From NCBI GenBank assembly GCA_002327525.1, contig DCWG01000123.1:596-8035 (forward strand): DNA of 7,440 nucleotides, read 5' to 3'. Made by a program: the position numbers and the translations under genes. Below the pieces are notes generated by a model. It saw only the letters and a program-made list of their open reading frames with translations. It searched no databases and was not told the DNA's origin. The DNA is from Gammaproteobacteria bacterium UBA2168. GTDB lineage: Bacteria; Pseudomonadota; Gammaproteobacteria; Pseudomonadales; Azotimanducaceae. Shown in pieces: positions 1 to 7,440 of the stretch; the stretch's first letter is position 1, and the number at the start of each line of letters is the position of its first letter.

Positions 1-711
1 CATGCCGCGCTCGTGCCCGCCGCCATGAATCTGTGCTGTGAGATTCACCGGAGGATCTCTGCGCACATACAACACGCCCACTCCCTTCGGCCCATATATC
101 TTGTGCGCGCACAAGGAGATCATGTCGATGGGCATCTCGCCGACGTCGAGCGGCAGTTTCCCGGCGCTCTGCGCAGCATCTGTGTGAAACAACACACCCG
201 CGTCTCGGCACACACGGCCGATGGCCTCCACATCGTTGATCACGCCGATCTCGTTGTTGACGTGCATGATGGACACGATCAGCGTGTCCGGCCGCAGCGC
301 TTCGGCCACCTGTTCTGGCTATACGACACCATCGCCACCCGGGATGAGATAGGTAACTTCGAAGCCCTTCTGTTCGAGATACAGACAGGTGTCAAGTACA
401 GCCTTATGCTCGACCGCCGAGGTGATAACGTGCCGCTTACTGGAACCCTCAGCCACGCCCTTGATGGCCAGGTTGTCAGACTCTGTGGCGCCGGAGGTCC
501 AGACGATTTCCCGCGGGTCGGCATTCAGCAGTCTGGCAACCTGTGCCCGCGCACTTTCCACCGCCTCTTCTGCTTCCCAGCCAAACACGTGAGATCTGGA
601 TGCAGGGTTGCCGAAGGTGCTTTCCACCAGCAGACATCCGCTCATCTTCTGCGCGACCCGCGGGTCGACGGGCGTAGTCGCAGAATAGTCGAGATAGATC
701 GCCTTGCTCAC
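1..711 (-). pseudogene. iscS: IscS cysteine desulfurase, 5' part, interrupted by an in-frame TAG; runs off the left edge
   Basis: IscS is the PLP-dependent cysteine desulfurase that supplies persulfide sulfur for Fe-S clusters and for tRNA thiolation in the cytoplasm. The minus-strand reading from 711 to 1 gives 237 codons that match the IscS family without a gap. It begins with [16 protein letters not shown] (residues 5-20). It then has [23 protein letters not shown], the EHKAVLDTC segment, [11 protein letters not shown] (147-157), [10 protein letters not shown] with the likely PLP lysine at K204, and GGGHERGM at the window edge. Codon 131 (319-321) is TAG; as it stands, only 130 residues would be made, lacking the PLP lysine. 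The start is GTG at 711, with AGGA eight bases upstream and 15 bases after the iscR stop. The identity is very secure. Whether the gene is dead, suppressed or simply misread cannot be decided from this sequence. The active-site cysteine loop lies outside the window. Confidence 0.93.
319..321 (-). other. In-frame amber codon inside iscS (codon 131)
   Basis: The plus strand reads cta at 319-321, which is TAG on the coding strand. Before it the protein reads GGDGVV and after it [16 protein letters not shown]. Counted against E. coli IscS (GII, an Asp, then the segment ending DDT-ILVS), the stop falls exactly on one aligned residue position, with equal spacing on both sides. GAG to TAG (one G-to-T change) is the simplest route from an acidic codon; CAG to TAG is the simplest transition. 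Downstream in-frame codons that could restart translation include ATG at 267-265 (codon 149). Confidence 0.9.
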
Positions 712-719
712 GATGCGGT

Positions 720-723
720 TCCT
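720..723 (-). promoter_or_regulatory. Ribosome binding site of iscS
   Basis: AGGA on the minus strand lies eight bases upstream of the GTG at 711-709. It supports GTG as the iscS start, which also places the family's N-terminal YLDYSATTP motif a few residues in, as in other IscS proteins. Confidence 0.65.
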
Positions 724-726
724 GAC

Positions 727-1251
727 CTACACGTGCCGCGCTGCTATGCGACGCCCATCTTTAGTACGCGCGGATTCGCGCGCGGGATCCGCTTCAGAGC
801 CGCGATCGATAAACAGCTGTTCGTCCTGGCGCGAGGCGACCGCGCGTACTGTGTGTCGATTGGCGAGCTTTGCCAGCGTCACACCGCGCAGGAATACATC
901 TATCTCCTCTGACAGTTCGAACCACAGATCGTGAGTCAGGCATGCCAATCCATCCTGACAGTCCGCAGCGCCATGACAACGCGTCGCATCCACCCCCTCC
1001 CCAACCGATGCGATGATGTCGGATATGCTGATCGCATCACCACTGCGTTTGAGTTGATAGCCGCCGCCGGGGCCGCGCACACTGATCAGCAATCCGGCTT
1101 TTTTCATCTTGCCGAACAGCTGTTCGAGGTAGGCGGGAGAAATACCCTGGCGTCCGGCCACGTCCACCACGCTTACCGGCCCCTCCGAGCGGTGCAGGGC
1201 GACGTCCAGCATGGCGGTGACTGCGTACCGTCCTTTCGTGGTGAGGCGCAT
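727..1251 (-). CDS. iscR: IscR, Rrf2-family Fe-S cluster transcriptional regulator
   Basis: IscR senses Fe-S cluster status and represses the isc operon when it carries a [2Fe-2S] cluster. The 174-residue product opens with MRLTTKGRYAVTAMLDVAL. It has the winged-helix DNA-binding region including YLEQLF (41-46) and VRGPGGGY (58-65). The cluster ligands C92, C98, C104 and H107 fall at the same residue numbers as in E. coli IscR, inside DATRC-x5-C-x5-CLTH. Glu43, which in E. coli governs discrimination between site types, is present. The basic C-terminal tail is about 12 residues longer than in E. coli and looks unstructured. The gene starts with ATG behind only a weak purine-rich stretch, ends in TAG, and leads into iscS after 15 bases. 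The near-consensus IscR box upstream suggests autoregulation. Confidence 0.96.
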   Translation of the reverse strand: MRLTTKGRYAVTAMLDVALHRSEGPVSVVDVAGRQGISPAYLEQLFGKMKKAGLLISVRGPGGGYQLKRSGDAISISDIIASVGEGVDATRCHGAADCQDGLACLTHDLWFELSEEIDVFLRGVTLAKLANRHTVRAVASRQDEQLFIDRGSEADPARESARTKDGRRIAARHV

Positions 1252-1297
1252 GTTCTGGGGCTTCTCGGGCGAGACACGTTTGATGGAATGACTATCG

Positions 1298-1326
1298 AGT
1301 ATGCAATACCCGACTAATTTGGTCCA
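1298..1326 (-). promoter_or_regulatory. Predicted sigma-70 promoter of the isc operon
   Basis: On the minus strand, TGGACC (1326-1321, 4 of 6 matches to the -35 consensus) is followed after 17 bases by CATACT (1303-1298, 4 of 6 matches to the -10 consensus). Transcription would begin near 1291, giving a leader of about 40 bases before the iscR ATG. The boxes are modest, but the spacing is ideal and the overlap with the IscR operator matches the E. coli iscR arrangement. A second possible -10, GATAGT (1296-1291), cannot be excluded. Confidence 0.6.
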
Positions 1327-1330
1327 CTAT
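1306..1330 (-). promoter_or_regulatory. Type 1 IscR binding site (Fe-S regulated operator)
   Basis: The 25-base minus-strand segment starts ATAGTGGAC and ends AGTCGGGTAT. Against the type 1 IscR consensus as I remember it (outer ATA/TAT arms, GACT and AGTC half-sites, A/T-rich centre), 23 of 25 positions fit. The two exceptions are a G where a pyrimidine is expected and a C in place of T in the left half-site. The site covers the predicted -35 box, so bound [2Fe-2S]-IscR should block polymerase. Its outer edge overlaps the trmJ stop codon (1327-1329). Confidence 0.8.
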
Positions 1331-2070
1331 TCACCCGTACCGTCCCGACTCCCCGCGCTCCTGCGGTCGAGGTGCGAGAGAATCCCGCGCAGCATCTGCA
1401 CTTCCGTCTCGTCAGCCTCCATGCGCGTGAGCATGCGACGCAGCCGGGTGAGGGTCTGGCCCGGATTGCCGGCGTCAATGAATTCGCCACGCACCAGCAC
1501 CCGCTCGAAATGGGCGAGCAGTCCTTCCAGTTCGGCCGAGGTAGCCGGTGGCCGATCCCAACGGGCCTCCACCACCGGAGTAGCTTGTGCCTGCTTGAAT
1601 ATCTCGTAACTCACCACCTGCACCGCCATCGCCAGGTTTAGCGAGGAGTACCCGGTGTATGCCGGAATCTGTAAGTGCATGTGACAACGCTGCAACTCCT
1701 CGTTGGAGAGCCCATTGTTCTCGCGCCCAAACACAATGGCCACTTCGCCTGCCTGCGCTGCGCTCAGCACCTGCGCGGCCACGCTTTCGGCATCCGCCGC
1801 GGGCCAGGGAATGCGGCGTTGGCGCGTGCTGGTGCCTACAACCCAGTGACACCCGGCGATTGCCTCCGACAACTTCTCACACACAATCGTCGCTTCCAGA
1901 ACGTCCTGTGCACCCGCGGCACGCCACTGGGCCTGCGGGTCCGGATATCGATCTGGACGCACCAGATACAGCCGCTTAAGCCCCATGGTCTTCAGCGCGC
2001 GCGCCGCTCCCCCGATGTTGCCTGGATGGCTGGGTTCCACCAGCACGATACGGATGTTGGATAGACTCAC
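1327..2070 (-). CDS. trmJ: TrmJ, tRNA (cytidine/uridine-32-2'-O)-methyltransferase
   Basis: TrmJ is a SPOUT-class enzyme that uses S-adenosylmethionine to methylate the 2'-O of nucleotide 32 in the tRNA anticodon loop. The 247-residue product (E. coli: 246) shows all three SPOUT motifs: NIRIVLVEPSHPGNIGGAAR (5-24) with the likely catalytic R24, VFGRENNGLSNEE (113-125), and YSSLNLAMAVQ (141-151), which belong to the knotted SAM-binding site. The C-terminal helical part contains NPGQTLTRLRRML and the conserved LRGIL segment. I chose GTG at 2070 because GAGG lies six bases upstream and it puts the protein start where the family starts; upstream ATGs at 2082 and 2097 add a non-family leader. The gene ends in TAG, inside the IscR box of the next gene. 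It diverges from suhB and precedes iscR, as in E. coli. Confidence 0.95.
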   Translation of the reverse strand: MSLSNIRIVLVEPSHPGNIGGAARALKTMGLKRLYLVRPDRYPDPQAQWRAAGAQDVLEATIVCEKLSEAIAGCHWVVGTSTRQRRIPWPAADAESVAAQVLSAAQAGEVAIVFGRENNGLSNEELQRCHMHLQIPAYTGYSSLNLAMAVQVVSYEIFKQAQATPVVEARWDRPPATSAELEGLLAHFERVLVRGEFIDAGNPGQTLTRLRRMLTRMEADETEVQMLRGILSHLDRRSAGSRDGTGE

Positions 2071-2076
2071 TACTAA

Positions 2077-2080
2077 CCTC
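2077..2080 (-). promoter_or_regulatory. Ribosome binding site deciding the trmJ start
   Basis: GAGG on the minus strand lies six bases before the GTG at 2070-2068. None of the further-upstream start codons keeps the family's N-terminus, so this motif favours the short GTG form. Confidence 0.65.
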
Positions 2081-2174
2081 ATTTCGCGGCCGGGCATTCT
2101 AGCGCGCTTCCCACCCTGCTTCCTCCGAGGGCCGCAGATTGCTAGCATGCGCGCCCCATCTTCATGACACGCCC

Positions 2175-2178
2175 AGGA
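2175..2178 (+). promoter_or_regulatory. Ribosome binding site of suhB
   Basis: AGGA ends five bases before the ATG at 2184. It supports this start over the in-frame upstream ATG at 2139, which would add 15 residues unrelated to the family. Confidence 0.7.
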
Positions 2179-2183
2179 TAACT

Positions 2184-2984
2184 ATGCACGCGCTTGCCTA
2201 CATGGGTCTGCGAGCCGCCAGGCGCGCCTCGCAGATCATCCTGCGCGCCATGGACCGACTCGATGAGTTGGACATCGAACAGAAGAACCTGAACGACTTC
2301 GTCTCCAACATCGACCGCGAGGCGGAGGCAACCATCATAGACACCTTGCACACGGCCTACCCCGATCACGGCTTTCTCGGTGAGGAAGGCGGCGCGCAAC
2401 ACAGCTCCGAAGAGTTCACCTGGATCATCGATCCGCTCGATGGCACCCTCAACTTCCTGCAAGGCATCCCGCACTTCTGCGTCTCAATCGCACTTCGCAA
2501 GGGCCGCAACATAGAGCATGGTATCGTGGTGGATCCGGTGCTCAACGAAGAATTCGTGGCCAGCCGCGGAAGCGGTGCGCGGCTCAACGGCAAGCGCATT
2601 CGCGTCACCAAAACCCATCGCCTGAGCGAGGCGGTGCTTTCCACCGGCATACCACCGCATGCCGTGGAACCGCATCTGGATGCGTACATGGCGATGGTCA
2701 AGGGTCTCACCGGGCAGTGCCGCGCCTTGCGGCGCATGGGATCGGCCGCTCTCGATCTCGCCTACACGGCGGCCGGGCGGCTCGACGGCTTCTGGGAACC
2801 CGGCCTGTCACCCTGGGACATCGCCGCGGGCAGCCTGCTGGTTCGAGAGGCAGGCGGCTTCGTGGGTGATTTCCGCGGCGGTGACGGACACATGGAGAGC
2901 GGCAATATCGTTGCGGCAAACCCTAGGCTTTTCAAGAACTTAATAACGGAAATTAGACCACGCCTTACCCCGGATCTGAGTTGA
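2184..2984 (+). CDS. suhB: SuhB, inositol-1-monophosphatase family protein
   Basis: SuhB is a Mg2+-dependent inositol monophosphatase-fold protein. In E. coli it also binds RNA polymerase/NusA and takes part in rRNA antitermination complexes, which is thought to be its main role. The 266-residue product (E. coli: 267) has the metal-binding signature: E67 in FLGEEGG, D83 and D86 in WIIDPLDGTLNF (80-91), and D212 in SPWDIAAGSLLVREAGG. NDFVSNID (37-44) and GSAALDLAY (186-194) are also typical. ATG at 2184 follows a good AGGA and gives the family-like MHALAYMGLRAAR start. It diverges from trmJ across a 113-base gap and converges on secF with only 10 bases between stops. Phosphatase activity is well supported by the residues; the antitermination role is by homology only. 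Confidence 0.95.
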   Translation: MHALAYMGLRAARRASQIILRAMDRLDELDIEQKNLNDFVSNIDREAEATIIDTLHTAYPDHGFLGEEGGAQHSSEEFTWIIDPLDGTLNFLQGIPHFCVSIALRKGRNIEHGIVVDPVLNEEFVASRGSGARLNGKRIRVTKTHRLSEAVLSTGIPPHAVEPHLDAYMAMVKGLTGQCRALRRMGSAALDLAYTAAGRLDGFWEPGLSPWDIAAGSLLVREAGGFVGDFRGGDGHMESGNIVAANPRLFKNLITEIRPRLTPDLS

Positions 2985-3005
2985 TCCCGATCACTCAGGG
3001 GTAGG
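2964..3005. terminator. Possible bidirectional hairpin between convergent suhB and secF
   Basis: CTTACCCC (2964-2971) can pair with GGGGTAGG (2998-3005, one G-T pair). Inside it, TGAGT (2977-2981) can pair with ACTCA (2993-2997), leaving an 11-base loop and a one-sided 5-base bulge. It spans both stop codons, a plausible place for a shared terminator. There is no clear T-run on either side, so intrinsic termination may be weak. Confidence 0.35.
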
Positions 3006-3924
3006 TTCCTTCCGGGTTGTCCACATTCTCCTTCTCGGGGATCAGCAGATCTTCACGCGTGATATTCATCGTAAGCAGCACGTTGGCGGCCACGTAAATG
3101 GAGGAATAGGTTCCCACCACGACACCGATTGTCAGCGCCACGGCGAACCCGCGAATCAGTGCACCGCCAGTGAACACCAGTGCAAGCAACACAAACAACG
3201 TGGTCAGCGAGGTGACCAACGTACGGCCCAGAGTCTGATTGAGCGAGGTGTTTATGATGTCGAACGGAGTGCCTTTGCGCACCTTGCGGAAATTCTCACG
3301 AATGCGGTCGGAAACCACGATGGTGTCGTTCAGCGAGTAACCGATCACGGCCAGCAGTGCCGCCACAACCGGCAGATCGAAGGTCCACTGCGCCAGCGAA
3401 AAGATACCGAACACGATGATCACATCGTGCGCGAGGGCAACAACCGCACCGACGGAAAACTGCTTCGTGAACCGGAACAGGATGTAGAGCATAACCACAC
3501 CGAGCGCTGCCAGCAGCGCGAGCCCCGCGCTTTCGGTGAGTTCTTCGCCCACAACCGGCCCCACGTAGTTGGACTGACGCATCTTCGCCGCCGGGTAGGT
3601 GGCCTGGATCGCTTCGAGCATCCGGTCGCCCAGCGTCGACTGGTTGGCTCCGGATCGCGACGGCATTCGGATCAGCAGATCCACGTCTGTGCCGAAATGC
3701 TGCACCAGGCCGTTCTCGAAACCGGTAGCTTCCAGTTGCCGACGGACGGCTTCGGGGTCCACCGGCTGTTGGAAACCGACCTCCACCAGGCTGCCGCCGG
3801 TGAAGTCGAGTCCTAAGTTGAGCCCGCGCACACCGAGCAGGACGATGGAGGCCAGCACCAGTGCGACCGAGAGCATGGCGGCGATCTTGCGCCGGCCCAT
3901 GAAGTCGAAGCTGGGGACGTTCAT
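2995..3924 (-). CDS. secF: SecF, Sec translocon accessory membrane protein
   Basis: SecF pairs with SecD in the inner membrane and uses proton motive force to help pull exported proteins through SecYEG. The 309-residue product (E. coli: 323) has a first membrane segment at about 14-32 and the conserved LGLDFTGGSLVEV (37-49) at the start of the periplasmic domain. A cluster of five further membrane segments runs from about 133 to 290. The family signature IGYSLNDTIVVSDRIREN (194-211) has the conserved D200 in the fourth segment, part of the proposed proton path. The start is ATG at 3924, overlapping the secD TGA by four bases (ATGA), which indicates translational coupling and matched amounts of the two subunits. 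It ends in TGA ten bases from the convergent suhB. Confidence 0.97.
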   Translation of the reverse strand: MNVPSFDFMGRRKIAAMLSVALVLASIVLLGVRGLNLGLDFTGGSLVEVGFQQPVDPEAVRRQLEATGFENGLVQHFGTDVDLLIRMPSRSGANQSTLGDRMLEAIQATYPAAKMRQSNYVGPVVGEELTESAGLALLAALGVVMLYILFRFTKQFSVGAVVALAHDVIIVFGIFSLAQWTFDLPVVAALLAVIGYSLNDTIVVSDRIRENFRKVRKGTPFDIINTSLNQTLGRTLVTSLTTLFVLLALVFTGGALIRGFAVALTIGVVVGTYSSIYVAANVLLTMNITREDLLIPEKENVDNPEGTYP

Positions 3925-5833
3925 ATCTTCAGAGTCTCCAGATTACGCCCACCGTAGATCAAGTTGACGATGGCACGGGTACCGAGAATGGCGGTGAACA
4001 TGGAGGTTGCGATACCAACGGCGAGTGTGATGGCGAACCCCCGCACCGGTCCGCTGCCCACGGAGAAAAGAATGATCGCGACGAAGAACGTCGTGATGTT
4101 GGCATCCATGATGGTCAGTAGCGCGCGATCGAAACCCGCCTGTATGGCCTGCTGTGGCGGACGGTCTTTGAGTTCCTCCTTGATGCGCGAGAAGATCAGC
4201 ACATTGGCGTCCACCGCCATGCCGACGGTGAGCACGATCCCGGCGATACCGGGCAGCGTGAGCGTAGCACCCAGCACGGACATCACCGCCATCAATAGAA
4301 TGAGGTTGGCGGTGAGCGCGATGTCCGCTGCGATTCCGAAGCCCTTGTAGTAGAACAACATGAATATCATCACCAGCACGAAGCCAATCAGCACCGATTG
4401 CTGGCCGCGTTCTATGTTCTCCTCACCGAGGCTCGCACCCACGGTACGTTCCTCCACGATGTACATTGGTGCAGCCAGCGCACCGGCGCGCAGCAACAGC
4501 GCAAGATCGCGCGCATCACCCAGATTAAGACCCGTGATACGGAAACGAAAACTCAGCGCACTTTGAATAGTGGCGACGCTGATCACCCGCTTCTCTTCCA
4601 CCGTGTACTGTTCTTCGACGAGTTCACCATCGATCATGACGCTGCGCGTACGCGGCTTCAGCTCGATGAAGATGATGCCCATGGAGTTGCCGACGTTGTC
4701 CTTGGTCGCCTCGTTCATCGCACGACCACCGTCATTGTCGAGCGTGATGCTCACCTGGGGCTGGCCCGATTCGGGGTCGAAATCCTGCTGGGCATTTGTC
4801 ACCTGATCACCGGTGACGATACTGCGGCGCATCAGCCTCACCGTGCTGCCTTCGTGCGGATAGGTCTCCGTTTCCGCGGCGCGCGTATTGGGCAGAGCCA
4901 TGATACGAAATTCGAGGTTGGCGAATTTGTTGATGATCTCCTTGGCGCGGGCGCTGTCCTGGATGCCGGGCAGATCCAGCACGATGCGCTCACGTCCGAG
5001 GCTCTGTACGAGCGGTTCCGATACACCGAGTTCGTTGACCCGATTGCGAAGGCTCTGCAGGTTTTGTGAAATGGCCAGATCTTCGAGTTCGCGGATGCGC
5101 TCCTCGGTCATGGTCATGCGCAGAATTTCCTGCCCGCCTTCGCTGCGAGACTCGAAAGCAAAGCCTTCAAGGCGAGAACCGAGCAGTTCCGCCGCCTGGT
5201 CCCGCGCACTCGCTGACTGAAACGGCACGTTGAGCGAGCTGCCAGATACCCAGTTGCCCGGTACATAGCGCAGGCGCTGCTCGCGCATCGCGTCCCGGGC
5301 GGTTTCCTGATTGCTGCGCAGGCGGTCGGCGGTGAACTTATCCATGTACACCTGCAGCATGAAGTGCACGCCCCCTGACAGGTCGAGACCGAGCGACATG
5401 GGTTTGCCGCCGAGATCCTGCAACCACTGAGGCGTGGTGGAGGCCCGGTTCAGCGCGACCACGAACTCATCGGCATCTTTGTTGAGCGCTGCTTGTACAA
5501 TGTCTCGGCCACGCAGCTGCGCCTCGTCATCGAACACGCGCACGACGGCACTGCCGTCCAGGAGTTCCGTCGCCTTGGTTTCGATACCCGCCGAGGCCAG
5601 GGTATCGATTGCTCTGTCGAGCTCGGCCTGCGTCACCACAGAATCCTTGTCGATGGCGCGTATCTGTAACGCCGGATCAGGCTGATACAGATTTGGGGCC
5701 GCAAAAATACACCCCATGACGATCACGAAGAAGACGAACAGGTAGCGCGCTATCGAATGCGTGTTCGGCGGCCGGTGACTCTGCCTCGGTCCGCCGAGCA
5801 GGCGCTCGCCCACGAGGCCGGAAGATCGCGCCA

Positions 5834-5834
<1 letters not shown>
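3921..5834 (-). CDS. secD: SecD, Sec translocon accessory membrane protein
   Basis: SecD is the larger partner of SecF. Its periplasmic domain grips emerging preproteins and its membrane part uses proton flow. The product is 637 residues from the GTG at 5834 (E. coli: 615). The first membrane segment is at about 31-46 (YLFVFFVIVMGCIFAA), followed by the APNLY motif. GLDLSGGVHF (149-158) opens the large periplasmic region, and the C-terminal membrane cluster spans about 480-620. VGMAVDANVLIFSRIKEE holds the conserved D542 of the fourth segment. The GTG start shares its first base with the last base of the yajC TAG. The roughly 30-residue hydrophilic stretch before the first membrane segment is longer than usual. 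The only alternative before the membrane segment is GTG at 5813, with no visible ribosome site. Identity is certain; the exact start is not. Confidence 0.96.

Positions 5835-7440
<1,606 letters not shown>

Larger units (their letters stand above)
2071..2183. other. Divergent intergenic region between trmJ and suhB
   Basis: This 113-base gap should hold promoters for both divergent genes. On the trmJ strand TAGAAT (2101-2096) resembles a -10 box but has no convincing -35 at a proper distance. On the suhB strand TTGCTA (2139-2144) resembles a -35 but has no good -10 downstream. A small palindrome, TGCTAGCA, lies at 2140-2147. I see no hairpin or riboswitch and no small gene. Confidence 0.5.

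Noticed and set aside
319..321. Genome-wide amber recoding or pyrrolysine-like insertion
   Set aside because: trmJ, iscR and yajC all end at TAG at family-appropriate lengths, and the aligned residue in IscS is not a special catalytic position. Local suppression remains possible but has no positive evidence here.
1..711. Frameshift as the cause of the broken iscS
   Set aside because: Translating the same frame on both sides of 319-321 gives continuous IscS with correct residue spacing, so only a substitution is needed.
13..912. Long plus-strand open frame (299 codons) opposite iscS and iscR
   Set aside because: It is antisense to two recognised genes, has no recognisable domain, and its product is rich in His and Arg, as expected from the reverse strand of GC-rich coding DNA.
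1675..2064. Plus-strand open frame of 129 codons opposite trmJ
   Set aside because: It is antisense to the SPOUT motifs of trmJ and has no independent support.
2096..2101. TAGAAT as the -10 box of a trmJ promoter
   Set aside because: The hexamer is good, but the sequence 17 bases upstream does not resemble a -35 box, so I did not list it as a promoter.
2071..2148. Longer trmJ starting at 2148
   Set aside because: The extra 26 residues do not resemble TrmJ; the GTG at 2070 has a well-placed GAGG and gives a length within one residue of E. coli TrmJ.
4398..5069. Plus-strand open frame of 223 codons opposite secD
   Set aside because: It lies wholly within a well-conserved secD, shows no motif, and has no upstream ribosome site that I could make out. 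It is a shadow frame.

Overview
This window reads as a chromosomal stretch of a gammaproteobacterium made of conserved housekeeping genes. I see no insertion sequence, prophage, CRISPR array, tRNA or rRNA. The lineage call rests on gene order and on close protein similarity to remembered E. coli and Pseudomonas counterparts; I cannot name a genus. Base composition is GC-rich and even throughout, with no sign of a transferred island.

Right block, minus strand, read right to left (7440 to 2995): the 3' end of queA, then tgt, yajC, secD and secF. Each junction overlaps by 1 to 4 bases, so this is one tightly coupled operon whose promoter lies outside the window. QueA and Tgt act in queuosine modification of tRNA wobble G34. 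YajC, SecD and SecF form the accessory complex of the Sec translocon in the inner membrane.

Middle (2984 to 2071): suhB is the only plus-strand gene. It converges on secF with a 10-base gap and diverges from trmJ.

Left block, minus strand (2070 to 1): trmJ (tRNA 2'-O-methyltransferase at position 32), a 75-base gap carrying a promoter and a near-consensus type 1 IscR operator, iscR (Fe-S cluster repressor), and the first 237 codons of iscS (cysteine desulfurase). The rest of iscS, and presumably iscU and iscA, lie beyond the left edge.

The most notable feature is an in-frame TAG at codon 131 of iscS (319-321). The reading frame is conserved on both sides, so this is a point nonsense change and not a frameshift. 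Three intact genes in the window (trmJ, iscR, yajC) end in TAG, so TAG is a normal stop here and genome-wide recoding is unlikely. A sequencing error or a true nonsense mutation is most likely. I did not find a new biological system here; the other points concern regulation and start-codon choice.
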